Assembly: GCF_008364845.1 (NCBI RefSeq)
Contig: NZ_VTTP01000009.1
Coordinates: forward strand, 1 to 64,000
From: Actinotalea subterranea
GTDB lineage: Bacteria; Actinomycetota; Actinomycetes; Actinomycetales; Cellulomonadaceae
Reading direction: 5' to 3'
Length of the DNA stretch: 64,000 nt
The notes beneath the pieces are model-generated. The model had not been told where the DNA came from. It made no database searches and saw only the letters and a list, made by a program, of their open reading frames with translations. Of this stretch, positions 23,432 to 32,061 are shown in pieces. The position numbers and the translations under genes were made by a program. Position 1 is the first letter of the stretch. The number at the start of each line of letters is the position of its first letter.

Positions 23432-24337
23432 GTGACCGACCCGTCGACGGCTGAGCGTCTGCAGGCGCCCGTCCCGCGGCCGGCGCCGGACCACGCCGAT
23501 CCCGCGAACGGCAGCACCGGCCTGGCCGCGCCCGCCAGCGCGACGTCCTCGGACGCCCCCAGCACGACGCCGTCGGAGGCCCGCAGCGCGACCTCGTCGG
23601 ATGCCCCCAGCACGACGTCGTCGGACGCTCCCAGCACGACGTCGTCGGACGTGGGTGGCGAGACACCCGCGGACGTCGGCAGCACCGCGTCCGAGGACGC
23701 CCCCAGCACGGCACCCGAGGTGGCAGCAGGCACGGCGGCCACCGTCCGCGCCGAGGTGCACAGCGACGCGCCGACGGTCCTGGGTGCGGACGACACCGCG
23801 GGGCAGACCGCGCCCGTGAGCCACCGGCACCGCCCCCGTCGGCGCCGCGCCGTCCCGGTCCTCGCCGGGGCACTGGTCCTGGCGACCGCGGCGGCCGTGT
23901 ACCTGTTCGTCGTCGCGAAGGCGCTCGAGCAGAGGTCGGCGGACTACCTCGACTCCGCACGTGACCTCGGGTCGCAGGTCGCGACGACCGAGGCCGAGCT
24001 CGAGGGCGCCCAGTCCGAGCTCGACGCCGTACGCGCGCAGCTCGCGACGGCGCAGGAGCGGATCGTCGAGCTGGCGGACGAGAAGGCCCAGCTCGGCGAC
24101 GACCGCGAGGTCCAGCGCCAGCTCGCGGACTACCAGGCGCGCGTGACGGACGCCGCGGGGGACGTCGCACTCGCGCTGGACCAGTGCGTCCAGGGCCAGA
24201 ACCAGCTCATCGGCTACATGGAGAACGCCGCACAGTACGACCCGACCGAGCTGGAGCAGTTCGGCAACGACGTGCAGGCCCTGTGCCAGGCCGCGACCGA
24301 GGCCAACACGGCCCTGCAGCGGGAGCTCGCGCCATGA
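23432..24337 (+). CDS. Membrane-anchored coiled-coil protein with a Ser/Thr/Asp repeat tail
   Basis: I do not recognise this 301-residue protein. Residues 35-95 are low-complexity repeats of the SSDAPSTT type, encoded by 24-bp tandem repeats. A basic stretch (RHRPRRRR) leads into one membrane helix at about 140-162. A strong heptad-like coiled coil runs from about 165 to 245. The outer end has two cysteines, at 252 and 285, that could form a disulfide. The basic side suggests the repeat tail is cytoplasmic. The GTG follows TATCCT by 6 bases. It overlaps a lipoprotein protease gene by 4 bases, implying a joint role in the envelope. Confidence 0.7.
   Translation: MTDPSTAERLQAPVPRPAPDHADPANGSTGLAAPASATSSDAPSTTPSEARSATSSDAPSTTSSDAPSTTSSDVGGETPADVGSTASEDAPSTAPEVAAGTAATVRAEVHSDAPTVLGADDTAGQTAPVSHRHRPRRRRAVPVLAGALVLATAAAVYLFVVAKALEQRSADYLDSARDLGSQVATTEAELEGAQSELDAVRAQLATAQERIVELADEKAQLGDDREVQRQLADYQARVTDAAGDVALALDQCVQGQNQLIGYMENAAQYDPTELEQFGNDVQALCQAATEANTALQRELAP
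23546..23650 (+). repeat. 24-bp tandem repeats within a coding region
   Basis: Units start at 23546, 23570, 23594 and 23618, with a partial unit at 23642. The third and fourth differ at two bases; the second is more diverged. In frame they encode eight-residue Ser/Asp/Ala/Pro/Thr repeats in the cytoplasmic tail of the coiled-coil membrane protein. Confidence 0.85.
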
Positions 24338-25116
24338 CGCGCGCACGGGTGCGCCGACCTCGCCCGCGCCCGGCCCCGGTGCGCACGGCGACAGCCGCGG
24401 CAGGTCTCGCCGCCATGCTCGCCCTCGCCGGCTGCGCCGTCGTCGAGGAGATCCCCCGCATGCCCGGCCCCCCGGTGACGGACTTCGTCCCGACCGACGT
24501 GCCCGAGGTGGCACCCACCGGGACCGGCAACCTCTCGCCGGACGGGTTCGACGCCGTCCAGCGCATGGCGGTGCGCATCCGTAACGTCGGGTGCAGCTCG
24601 CTCTCGACCGGCTCCGGTTTCGCGATCGACGCGACCACCCTCATCACCAACCGGCACGTCGTCGCGGACTCTGCCGACCTCCAGGTCTCCACGTACGACG
24701 GTCGCGACGTCGCCGTGACCGCGTCGAGCACCGCAGCGCTCGCGGACCTCGCCGTCGTGCGGACCGCGCAGGCGCTGCCGACGTCACCCGAGCTCGCGAC
24801 GAGCGACCCCGTGCGCGGGGACGCCGTCACGGTCGTCGGCTACCCGCAAGGTGGTGCGCTCACGCTCACCACGGGCCAGGTGATCGGCACCACGACGGAC
24901 CCGCTCAACGAGAACCTCGGCGAGGTCCTCGTGACCGACGCGCCGGTCGAACCGGGCAGCTCGGGGTCCGCGGTCCTGGACGCCGACGGCCGCGTGGTGG
25001 GCGTGGTCTACGCGAAGAACGCCGCCGGTCAGAGCTTCATCGTCCCCGTCAGCACGCTCCGCAACCTGCTGGCCGACGAGTCCGCGTTCACACCGGCCCC
25101 GGGCTGCGGGTCCTGA
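24334..25116 (+). CDS. Lipoprotein trypsin-like serine protease
   Basis: The 260-residue precursor has a basic start, a hydrophobic stretch and the lipobox LALAGC, with Cys near residue 34 as the likely lipidated residue. The protease domain shows the triad: His in ITNRHVV, Asp in ALADLAVV and Ser in EPGSSGSAV. It resembles HtrA-type proteases but has no PDZ domain. The protein should act on the outer face of the membrane. Its ATG overlaps the coiled-coil membrane protein stop (ATGA), so that protein may recruit or regulate it. Substrates are unknown. Confidence 0.85.
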   Translation: MTRARVRRPRPRPAPVRTATAAAGLAAMLALAGCAVVEEIPRMPGPPVTDFVPTDVPEVAPTGTGNLSPDGFDAVQRMAVRIRNVGCSSLSTGSGFAIDATTLITNRHVVADSADLQVSTYDGRDVAVTASSTAALADLAVVRTAQALPTSPELATSDPVRGDAVTVVGYPQGGALTLTTGQVIGTTTDPLNENLGEVLVTDAPVEPGSSGSAVLDADGRVVGVVYAKNAAGQSFIVPVSTLRNLLADESAFTPAPGCGS

Positions 25117-25227
25117 CCCTCGCGGTCGTCGCAGGATCCGCCCGCGTCGGCGCCCGACGCGTCCCACGCCGCTGGGGAGACGCGTGGCGCGGATCTGCTG
25201 TGCCGCGCGGCGCGCCGGGGGCACGAT

Positions 25228-25755
25228 GTGACCATGACTGCATCGAGCCGAGACGACCACAGCGCCCCCGAGTCGAGCCCGAGCGAGGCACGGGGGGCCG
25301 GGCAGCCCACCGAGGACGTCCCCGAGGGACCTGACGGGACCGGGCGCTGGCACGGCCGTGACCGAGGGGCGCGCACCCTGGTCACACGCGTGGCGGGGGA
25401 CGCGCTGAGCGTGCGCCGAGCCTTCGGCGAGCCCATCCGCCAGGGCGAGACCATGCTCGTCCCCGTCGCGAGGGTCACCGGCGGCTCGGGCTCGGGGCAC
25501 GGCTCCGGCGGCGTCGGAGGTGGCGGAAGCGACGCCGAGAGGGCCTCGGCCCGCGGGGAGGCGTCGGGCTCGGGTGCCGGCGGTGCGTTCGCCGTCCGGG
25601 TCAAGCCCATCGGCGTCTACGTCGTGCGTGGCGCGGACGTCCAGTGGCAACCGGCCCTCGACCTCGGCCGCGTCATCCTCGGCGGTCAGCTCGTCGGGCT
25701 CGTCGCCGTCGTCGCGGTCAGCTGGGCCGTGCGTCGCCGCGGACGCCGCCGCTGA
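25228..25755 (+). CDS. GerW (YtfJ) family protein
   Basis: The 175-residue protein has the GerW core: DALSVRRAFGEPIRQGETMLVPVARV, a Gly/Ser-rich stretch of about 35 residues, then GGAFAVRVKPIGVYVVRGADVQWQPALD and a C-terminal hydrophobic helix ending in Arg residues. The family is named after a Bacillus spore germination protein but is common in non-sporulating actinobacteria, where its role is unknown. The GTG at 25228 lies 6 bases after GGGGG; an ATG two codons later is the alternative. The 111 bases before it hold nothing clear. Confidence 0.75.
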   Translation: MTMTASSRDDHSAPESSPSEARGAGQPTEDVPEGPDGTGRWHGRDRGARTLVTRVAGDALSVRRAFGEPIRQGETMLVPVARVTGGSGSGHGSGGVGGGGSDAERASARGEASGSGAGGAFAVRVKPIGVYVVRGADVQWQPALDLGRVILGGQLVGLVAVVAVSWAVRRRGRRR

Positions 25756-25788
25756 CCGTCGGTCCCCGCGCGCCGGCCTCGCCGCTGT

Positions 25789-26541
25789 TCAGGGTGCGCG
25801 CTCGACGCGGACCTCGAGCGCGTCGACCGCGTCCACGACGAGCGCCTGCGCGGCGAGGGCCGCCCCGACCCGCGTGAGCACCTCGTCGAGCCCGGAACGG
25901 TCCAGCCCGTCACGCAGCCCGAGCACGACAGCCACCGCCGTCCCCGTCCCCGGGCGGACGTCGACCGACGTGACGTGCTCCATGCCCGCGACGGCCCCCA
26001 CGACAGCCGCGCGGACGTCGGGACGGACCTTCCCGCCCTCGACCGCGGGCCGCCAGGGCCGGCCCGTCGCGAGGGCACGGACAGCGGTGCGGGGAAGGAC
26101 CACGGCGACCGGGCCGGCCGGGTCGACAAGGAGCGCCTCCCAGCCCTCGGCGAGCGCAGCCACCGCAGCACGCGGCGCCGACGACGGGACAGGGCGGGCC
26201 TCCGGACGCCACGCCTGCATGGACGCGACGCTCGTGAACACCGGGAGGGCGGCGCGCCCGTCCGGGACGCGCACGGCGACGACGCCCGCCGAGGCCTCCT
26301 TGTCGACCTCGAGGCCGTCCGCGGTGACACCCGCCGCCTCCAGCCGGGCGAGCACGGGCACGAGGACGCGGGCCGACGTGAGGGCTGCGACGACGTCGCC
26401 CAGGCCGGCCGCCCCGCCCAGGTGGGCCGACAGCGCGGCCATGAGCGCCGGATCGGCCGTCCCGTCGTCCCCCGCGAACGGCGACGGGCCCGGCAGGGCG
26501 CGCCCGGGCCCCGCCTGCCCCGCAGGAGCGCCGATCGTCAC
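25789..26541 (-). CDS. SseB family protein
   Basis: The 250-residue protein has an SseB-type N-terminal domain of about 130 residues ([33 protein letters not shown]), followed by a C-terminal domain like that often fused to SseB ([16 protein letters not shown]). The biochemical role of the family in actinobacteria is not established. The ATG overlaps the hisA stop by 4 bases, so it is co-translated with the histidine genes; this neighbourhood is common in Micrococcales. It converges with the GerW-family gene. Confidence 0.78.
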   Translation of the reverse strand: MTIGAPAGQAGPGRALPGPSPFAGDDGTADPALMAALSAHLGGAAGLGDVVAALTSARVLVPVLARLEAAGVTADGLEVDKEASAGVVAVRVPDGRAALPVFTSVASMQAWRPEARPVPSSAPRAAVAALAEGWEALLVDPAGPVAVVLPRTAVRALATGRPWRPAVEGGKVRPDVRAAVVGAVAGMEHVTSVDVRPGTGTAVAVVLGLRDGLDRSGLDEVLTRVGAALAAQALVVDAVDALEVRVERAP

Positions 26542-27269
26542 ACCGGGCGTCCGGCGACGTCGAGCGCCTCGGGGAGCGTGAACGCGCCGGCGTAGAGCGC
26601 CTTGCCCACGATCGCTCCCTCGACGCCGTCAGGAACGAGCTCGCGCAGTGCCGCGAGGTCGGCGAGGCTCGAGATGCCACCGGATGCGACCACCGGCGAC
26701 CCGGTACGCGCGCAGACGTCGCGGAGCAGCTCGACGTTCGGGCCGCGCAGGGTCCCGTCCTTCGTCACGTCCGTCACCACGTACCGCGGGCAGCCCGCGG
26801 CCTCGAGGCGCTCGAGCACCTCCCAGAGGTCACCGCCCTCCTGGGTCCAGCCGCGCGCAGCGAGCGTCGTGCCGCGCACGTCGAGGCCGACCGCCACGGC
26901 CTCGCCGTGCTCGGCGATGACCCTGGCCGTCCAGTCCGGGTCCTCGAGCGCGGCGGTACCGAGGTTCACTCGCGCACACCCCGTCGCGAGGGCACGCTCG
27001 AGCGACGCGTCGTCACGGATCCCGCCCGACATCTCGACCTTCACGTCGAGCGTCCCCACGACGGACGCGAGGAGGTCGGCGTTCGAGCCGCGGCCGAACG
27101 CCGCGTCGAGGTCGACCAGGTGGATCCACTCCGCGCCGCCCGCCTGCCAGTCCAGCGCGGCCTGCAGGGGGCTCCCGTAGGACGTCTCGGAGCCCGCGGC
27201 GCCCTGGACCAGGCGCACCGCCTGACCGTCGGCGACGTCGACGGCGGGGAGGAGCTGGAGTCGAGTCAT
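26538..27269 (-). CDS. hisA: Phosphoribosyl isomerase (HisA; possibly bifunctional PriA)
   Basis: This beta/alpha-barrel isomerase converts ProFAR to PRFAR in histidine synthesis. The 243 residues have [18 protein letters not shown] with the first catalytic Asp, [36 protein letters not shown] and a final VASGGISS phosphate site. In many actinobacteria the enzyme (PriA) also does the TrpF step; no trpF is seen here, but the window is too short to tell. The gene starts 8 bases after hisH and overlaps sseB by 4. Confidence 0.95.
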   Translation of the reverse strand: MTRLQLLPAVDVADGQAVRLVQGAAGSETSYGSPLQAALDWQAGGAEWIHLVDLDAAFGRGSNADLLASVVGTLDVKVEMSGGIRDDASLERALATGCARVNLGTAALEDPDWTARVIAEHGEAVAVGLDVRGTTLAARGWTQEGGDLWEVLERLEAAGCPRYVVTDVTKDGTLRGPNVELLRDVCARTGSPVVASGGISSLADLAALRELVPDGVEGAIVGKALYAGAFTLPEALDVAGRPV

Positions 27270-27277
27270 GCGGAGCC

Positions 27278-27919
27278 TCAGTGTCCCTTCAGGGTGGTGA
27301 CCCAGTTCTCGAGCAGCTGGGCGCCGGCGTCGCCGGACTTCTCGGGGTGGAACTGCGTGGCCGCGAGCGGCCCGTTCTCGACGGCCGCGACGAAGCGCTC
27401 GCCGTGCTCGGCCCACGTGACCTTGGGCGGCGTGAACCGCGCGTCGCCCAGCGGGCCGAACGAGCGGGCCGCGTACGAGTGCACGAAGTAGAAGTACTCC
27501 TGCTCGATGCCGCGGAACAGCGTCGAGCCCTCGGGCGCGTCGATCGTGGACCACCCCATGTGAGGGACGACCGGCGCGTCCAGCCTGTCGACGACCCCCG
27601 GCCACTCGCCCAGCCCGTCCGTGCGCACACCGTGCTCGTCCCCCGCGTCGAACATGACCTGCATGCCGACGCAGATGCCGAGCACCGGACGCCCCCCGGC
27701 GAGGCGACGGTCGACGATCTGGTCGCCGCGGACCGCACGGAGCCCGTGCATCACGGCCGCGAAGGCGCCGACGCCGGGGACCACGAGGCCGTCCGCGCGT
27801 GCGGCGGCATCGGCGTCGGACGTGAGCTCGACCTGCGCCCCGACACGTTCGAGCGCGCGCACCGCGGAGCGCACGTTGCCGAAGCCGTAGTCGAGGACGA
27901 CGACGCTGGGAGAGGTCAC
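27278..27919 (-). CDS. hisH: Imidazole glycerol phosphate synthase, glutaminase subunit
   Basis: HisH releases ammonia from glutamine and channels it to HisF. The 213 residues form a class I amidotransferase domain with the nucleophile Cys in GICVGMQ (near residue 85) and the His-Glu pair in QFHPEKSG. HisF is not in the window. The GTG at 27919 is preceded by TAAAAT at 6 bases, so hisH-hisA-sseB appear to have their own leaderless promoter in addition to read-through from hisC-hisB across the 124-base gap. Confidence 0.95.
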   Translation of the reverse strand: MTSPSVVVLDYGFGNVRSAVRALERVGAQVELTSDADAAARADGLVVPGVGAFAAVMHGLRAVRGDQIVDRRLAGGRPVLGICVGMQVMFDAGDEHGVRTDGLGEWPGVVDRLDAPVVPHMGWSTIDAPEGSTLFRGIEQEYFYFVHSYAARSFGPLGDARFTPPKVTWAEHGERFVAAVENGPLAATQFHPEKSGDAGAQLLENWVTTLKGH

Positions 27920-27925
27920 CCCAGG

Positions 27926-27931
27926 ATTTTA
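27926..27931 (-). promoter_or_regulatory. -10 element of a leaderless hisH transcript
   Basis: TAAAAT on the minus strand ends 6 bases before the hisH GTG. It is among the most AT-rich hexamers in the region. No convincing -35 was found. Confidence 0.5.
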
Positions 27932-28043
27932 CGGGGCCGGGGCGCCGCCGCCCGCCCATGTCCAGATCCACCCCGACCCGCCGTGCGGCGCGCAGCGCGG
28001 GACGGGCGGGTCCCGTACGCGCGGCAGGTCGACGCGCGAGCGG

Positions 28044-28547
28044 TCAGCGCCGGCGGGCGGCGCGCGCAGCGGCGGCCAGCAACCGCGTCGCACGCCACCG
28101 GGACATCCCGACCGAGGACACCACTCCCGTCAGGTCGGCGACGGTCAGGACGCCGAGCAGGACCTGCTCGATCTCCGGCGGGGCGCCGTCGAGCATGAGC
28201 ACCGCGGGTACCTCGCCGTCGGGCGCTCCGCGCGACCAGCGCGTCGCGGTCATGTGACCCGCGCGCTGCTCGACCAGGACCACGGGGGTGTTCGCCAGGA
28301 GCTGGGAGATGACCTGGGCAGCACGCTGCGGCTCCCCCGGTTCCGTCGACCGGCAGACCGCGACCGCACCGATCTCCGTCGGCGCCGCGTCGACCGGGAC
28401 CTTGCTCAGCGCGCACGCGGCCGCCAGGCCCTGCGCGACCGCGACCTTCGTCAGCACGACGGCGACCGTCGGCGGTGCCGGATCGCCCGTCCCTGCACCG
28501 GACCGGGGCGTGCCGGGGTCCTCTTCGGGCACCTGCCCCTCGGTCAC
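28044..28547 (-). CDS. Unknown protein translationally coupled to hisB
   Basis: I do not recognise this 167-residue protein. It starts with about 25 polar residues, then alternates hydrophobic strands and helices ([42 protein letters not shown]) and ends in a basic tail. There is no signal peptide or clear membrane helix. The GTG overlaps the hisB stop by 4 bases (GTGA), so it is made with hisB. The strand-helix pattern suggests an alpha/beta fold with a possible regulatory or chaperone role in the pathway, but that is only context. Confidence 0.6.
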   Translation of the reverse strand: MTEGQVPEEDPGTPRSGAGTGDPAPPTVAVVLTKVAVAQGLAAACALSKVPVDAAPTEIGAVAVCRSTEPGEPQRAAQVISQLLANTPVVLVEQRAGHMTATRWSRGAPDGEVPAVLMLDGAPPEIEQVLLGVLTVADLTGVVSSVGMSRWRATRLLAAAARAARRR

Positions 28548-29176
28548 AGGGTGCCCTTGGTGGAGGGCACCCCGTCCACGCGCGGGTCCGGCGCCACGGC
28601 CGCTCGCAGCGCGCGGGCGAGGGCCTTGAACTGCGCCTCGACGACGTGGTGCGGGTCGCGCCCGGCCAGGACGCGCATGTGGATGCAGATGCCCGCGTGG
28701 TGGGCGATCGACTCGAGGACGTGCCGCGTGAGCGACCCGGTGAAGTGCCCTCCGATGAGGTGGTACTCCTGGCCGGCGGGCTCCCCGGAGTGGACGAGGT
28801 ACGGGCGTCCCGAGACGTCGACGACCGCCTGCGCCAGGGCCTCGTCGAGCGGCACCAGGGCGTCGCCGAAGCGGCCGATGCCCGCCTTGGCGCCGAGCGC
28901 GAGCCGCAGCGCCTCGCCGATCGCGATAGCGACGTCCTCGACCGTGTGGTGCGCGTCGATGTGCGTGTCGCCGGTCGCCCGTACGGTCAGGTCGATGAGC
29001 GAGTGCTTGCCCAGGGCGGTGAGCATGTGGTCGTAGAACGGCACGCTCGTGGAGATCTCGGTGCGCCCGGTGCCGTCGAGGTCGAGCTCGACGAGCACGC
29101 TCGACTCGGACGTCGTGCGCTCGACGCGCCCGACGCGGGCACCCGCCGGGGTGCTGCCCGTGCTGCCTGTGGTCAC
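28544..29176 (-). CDS. hisB: Imidazoleglycerol-phosphate dehydratase
   Basis: This Mn-dependent dehydratase makes imidazole acetol phosphate. The 210-residue monofunctional form has [14 protein letters not shown], the metal-binding [24 protein letters not shown], and the second metal site HHAGICIHM followed by [14 protein letters not shown]. The GTG at 29176 overlaps the hisC stop by 4 bases. An N-terminal extension of about 20 residues precedes the core. Confidence 0.96.
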   Translation of the reverse strand: MTTGSTGSTPAGARVGRVERTTSESSVLVELDLDGTGRTEISTSVPFYDHMLTALGKHSLIDLTVRATGDTHIDAHHTVEDVAIAIGEALRLALGAKAGIGRFGDALVPLDEALAQAVVDVSGRPYLVHSGEPAGQEYHLIGGHFTGSLTRHVLESIAHHAGICIHMRVLAGRDPHHVVEAQFKALARALRAAVAPDPRVDGVPSTKGTL

Positions 29177-30276
29177 AGTCCCGCCACCTCCACGAGGGCG
29201 GCACGGAAGGCCGCCATCTCCGCCGGAGTGCCGATCGACACCCGGAGCCACCCGTCCGGACCCGTCTCGCGGATCAGCACGCCACGGTCGAGCAGACCCT
29301 GCCAGACGGCGTGCCGGTCCGCGAACCGGCCGAAGAGCACGAAGTTCGCGTCGCTCTCGGCCGCCGTGAGCCCTCGCGCGCGCAGCCACGCGACCGTCGC
29401 GTCGCGCTCCTCGCGCAGCGCACCGACCTGAGCCATGAGCTCGGTCGCATGCCCCAGCGCCGCACGTGCCACCGCCTGCGTGACCGCCGACAGGTGGTAC
29501 GGCAGGCGCACGACGCGCAGCGCGTCCACGAGCGCGGGCGAGGCCGCGAGATAGCCGACCCGGGCCCCCGCGAGGCCGAACGCCTTCGACATCGTCCGTG
29601 CCACGGCCAGGTTCGGGTGCGCCCCGAGCAGCTCGAGCGCCGACGGGGTGCCTGTGCGCCTGAACTCGCCGTAGGCCTCGTCCACGACGACGACGCAGCC
29701 ACCCGGCACCGCGTCCGCTGCCGCGAGGACGGCCTCGACGGTGCCCCGCGGCAGTGCGGTTCCCGTCGGGTTGTTCGGGCTCGCGAGCAGGATGACCGAC
29801 GGCCGGTGCTCGGTCGTCATGCGCTCGACCTCGTCGAGGTCGAGCGAGAAGTCCTCCGCACGGCGCCCCGCGACCCAGACGGTGGCGGTGTCCCGGGCGT
29901 ACTCCGGGTACATCGAGTACGTGGGCGCGAAGGAGAGCGCTGTCCGGCCGGGTCCACCGAACGCCTGGAGCAGGTGCAGCATGACCTCGTTCGACCCGTT
30001 GGCCGCCCAGACCTGCGCGGCGTCGAGCTCGACGCCCGACTCCCGGAGCAGGTACGCGGCCAGGTCCGTGCGCAGGGCACCGAAGTCCCGGTCCGGGTAG
30101 CGGTTGAGCCCGCGCGCCGCGGCCTCGACCGCACGTGCCACGTCCGCGACGACGGCGTCGGACGGCGGGTAGGGGTTCTCGTTGACGTTGAGGAGCACCG
30201 GGACGTCCAGCTGCGGGGCGCCGTACGGCTCCAGACCACGGAGCTCGGGACGCAGCGGGAGGTCGGGGGCGGTCAC
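29173..30276 (-). CDS. hisC: Histidinol-phosphate aminotransferase
   Basis: This class I/II PLP aminotransferase acts late in histidine synthesis. The 367 residues show [55 protein letters not shown] and the PLP lysine in [16 protein letters not shown] place the start at the GTG at 30276: TACGAT ends 7 bases upstream, giving a leaderless message. A TTG nine codons upstream is in frame but lacks support. It heads hisC-hisB-orphan; hisD is apart at 34405. Confidence 0.95.
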   Translation of the reverse strand: MTAPDLPLRPELRGLEPYGAPQLDVPVLLNVNENPYPPSDAVVADVARAVEAAARGLNRYPDRDFGALRTDLAAYLLRESGVELDAAQVWAANGSNEVMLHLLQAFGGPGRTALSFAPTYSMYPEYARDTATVWVAGRRAEDFSLDLDEVERMTTEHRPSVILLASPNNPTGTALPRGTVEAVLAAADAVPGGCVVVVDEAYGEFRRTGTPSALELLGAHPNLAVARTMSKAFGLAGARVGYLAASPALVDALRVVRLPYHLSAVTQAVARAALGHATELMAQVGALREERDATVAWLRARGLTAAESDANFVLFGRFADRHAVWQGLLDRGVLIRETGPDGWLRVSIGTPAEMAAFRAALVEVAGL

Positions 30277-30283
30277 GGGCTCG

Positions 30284-30289
30284 ATCGTA
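30284..30289 (-). promoter_or_regulatory. -10 element of a leaderless hisC transcript
   Basis: TACGAT on the minus strand ends 7 bases before the hisC GTG. The -35 region is GC-rich and unrecognisable. Confidence 0.5.
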
Positions 30290-30401
30290 GCCAGGCGCGC
30301 CAACCGGCGACGTCCCGTCCACCGCCCGTCAGCCGTCGGCCCCGACCGTGCGCCCGACGCCGACGCGTGCTCGGGTGCCCGCCGTGGCGCTGGGTCCGGC
30401 G

Positions 30402-31034
30402 TCAGGCGGCGCCGAGCTCCAGGACCCGCCGGCCATCGCGCTCGACGAACCCGACGGCGCGCAGGTACTTCTCGGACGCGGCCATGCCGTCGGACGCCAC
30501 GACCCGGCGCGTGCCCAGGGCCGCGAAGGGTCCGTCCGGGCGGAACACGAACTCGCCGGGCGTGAAGTCCCGGAACGCCGGGAGGACGTAGTCGAGCACC
30601 ACCTGCTGCTCGTCGGGCCGCTCACCGGCGCGTGACAGCACGACGCCGACGACCTGGTCCTCGGTGCTGACGAGGAACGCGTGGTCGGCGGCCTCGGTCA
30701 CGTCCGCGGGAAGGCCCGGGTTGAAGGCCGCGACGTCGTCCTTGTGCCGTGTGAGCAGGTGGCGCAGGTACGGCTCGTCCAGGCCGATCGGCACCGCGTC
30801 GTACACGCGCGCGTCGTGGCGCTGACGCAGGAGCCGTGCGATCACCCAGATGTTGATCCCGACGAGCACCACGTTCATGGCCGCCATGGGCCACACGCCG
30901 ACGATCGCGTTGTACGCGATGAGCACGGCGCACGAGATGGTGTTCAGGACCCGGAACCGCATGACGCGGGTCTGCAGCAGGGACAGCACGAGGACGGCCG
31001 AGCCCAGCCAGCCGACGATCTCAAGGACAGGCAC
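30402..31034 (-). CDS. YgjV-like membrane protein with a soluble C-terminal domain
   Basis: The first 80 of 210 residues hold about three membrane helices ([51 protein letters not shown]), the pattern of YgjV-family inner membrane proteins. The remaining 130 form a soluble domain whose strand-rich middle and the end motif [13 protein letters not shown] look faintly like a GNAT acetyltransferase, though no acetyl-CoA signature is clear. The GTG at 31034 has GGAG 8 bases upstream. Function is unknown. It lies alone between hisC and a lipoprotein hydrolase. Confidence 0.65.
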   Translation of the reverse strand: MPVLEIVGWLGSAVLVLSLLQTRVMRFRVLNTISCAVLIAYNAIVGVWPMAAMNVVLVGINIWVIARLLRQRHDARVYDAVPIGLDEPYLRHLLTRHKDDVAAFNPGLPADVTEAADHAFLVSTEDQVVGVVLSRAGERPDEQQVVLDYVLPAFRDFTPGEFVFRPDGPFAALGTRRVVASDGMAASEKYLRAVGFVERDGRRVLELGAA

Positions 31035-31149
31035 GTCACACGCTCCACGACACGTCACCGGCACCTGTGGGCGCCGTCCGGCTACCGATCCTAGGCCCAG
31101 CCGGGTCGCCGCCCCCGGGTCCCGGTCCGGGACCCCACGCGCAGCCCGG

Positions 31150-32001
31150 TCACCCCTGGCCGACGGCCGACCCGACCCACTCCAGGATCAGGGGCCCGAC
31201 GACGTCCGGCAGGTAGACGTCCGCGTGGTCGACCCCCGCGAGCCGCTCCACGGTGACGTCGTGCCCGCCGGCGACGAGCTCGTCGGCGAACGCGTCGGTG
31301 AACGACATCGGGACGACCGTGTCCGCGTCACCGTGCACGAGGAGGAACGGCAGCCCGGGGCGTTCGGCGGCCTGCGCGAGGGGGTTCCCCTCGCGCCAGC
31401 GCTCGGCGTCCTGCGCCTGGGCGGTGCCGAAGAGGTCCTGCGCGAGACCTCCCGTCGCCGCGACGTCGTAGGGACCCGCCAGCCCGACGACGCCGTCCGC
31501 CTGCGCCTCCGGGACCTCGCACGTCTCACGACCCTGCGCCGACGCCTGCGGGACGAGGCCGGCGAGCGACGCCAGGTGAGCGCCGGCGGAGTGCCCCACG
31601 ACCACGACGGGCACTCCGGGCACCTGGTCGGCGGCCACGCGGACGGCGCACCGCACGTCGTCGACCGGGACAGGGAACCGGTCACCCGTGCCGGCCGTGC
31701 CGTAGGTGATGGTCACGACGGCGAGCCCGCCGTCGACGAGGTCCTGGGACAACGGTACGAGGCCGGACGGGTCGGCGCTGGACCAGCCGCCACCCGGGAC
31801 GAGCACGACGACGCCCTGCGGCGCGCCGTCGGGCAGGCTCGTCGACGCGGTCATCCCCGGTCGGTACTCCACCGTCCCCGCGGGTGCCGGTCCCCCGCCG
31901 CCCGCGTCGCCCGCGCCGCCCGCGTCGTCGCTCGTCGAGCACCCGGCGAGCAGCCCGACGGCGGCACCGAGCGCGACCGCACGACGCACGGGCCACCTCA
32001 T
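31150..32001 (-). CDS. Lipoprotein alpha/beta-hydrolase (esterase/lipase-like)
   Basis: The 283-residue precursor has a twin-arginine-like basic start, a hydrophobic stretch and the lipobox GLLAGC, so it is probably anchored on the outer face of the membrane. The hydrolase domain has the oxyanion segment VPGGGW, the nucleophile elbow GHSAGAH, the acid in HGDADTVVP, and the likely catalytic His in GVDHADVYL. A Gly/Ala/Asp linker follows the lipobox. The substrate is unknown. CAGACT lies 6 bases before the ATG. It is divergent from recQ with only 60 bases between start codons. Confidence 0.82.
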   Translation of the reverse strand: MRWPVRRAVALGAAVGLLAGCSTSDDAGGAGDAGGGGPAPAGTVEYRPGMTASTSLPDGAPQGVVVLVPGGGWSSADPSGLVPLSQDLVDGGLAVVTITYGTAGTGDRFPVPVDDVRCAVRVAADQVPGVPVVVVGHSAGAHLASLAGLVPQASAQGRETCEVPEAQADGVVGLAGPYDVAATGGLAQDLFGTAQAQDAERWREGNPLAQAAERPGLPFLLVHGDADTVVPMSFTDAFADELVAGGHDVTVERLAGVDHADVYLPDVVGPLILEWVGSAVGQG

Positions 32002-32007
32002 GCCGTC

Positions 32008-32055
32008 AGTCTGGCACCCGCGGCACGCGCTCGTGTGGGAGCCGGCTGCGACACT
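32008..32055. promoter_or_regulatory. Overlapping divergent promoters for the hydrolase and recQ
   Basis: The minus strand has CAGACT (32013-32008) 6 bases before the hydrolase ATG. The plus strand has GACACT (32050-32055) 6 bases before the recQ GTG. With 36 bases between the hexamers, the two -35 regions must overlap, so polymerase should not occupy both at once. Confidence 0.45.
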
Positions 32056-32061
32056 TCCAGG

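Noticed and set aside
23546-23650. Mobile or CRISPR origin of the 24-bp repeats
   Set aside because: They keep the reading frame of the coiled-coil protein and have no flanking element features.
25117-25227. A terminator between the protease and GerW genes
   Set aside because: Only a short GACGCGT/ACGCGT pairing was visible, too weak to call.
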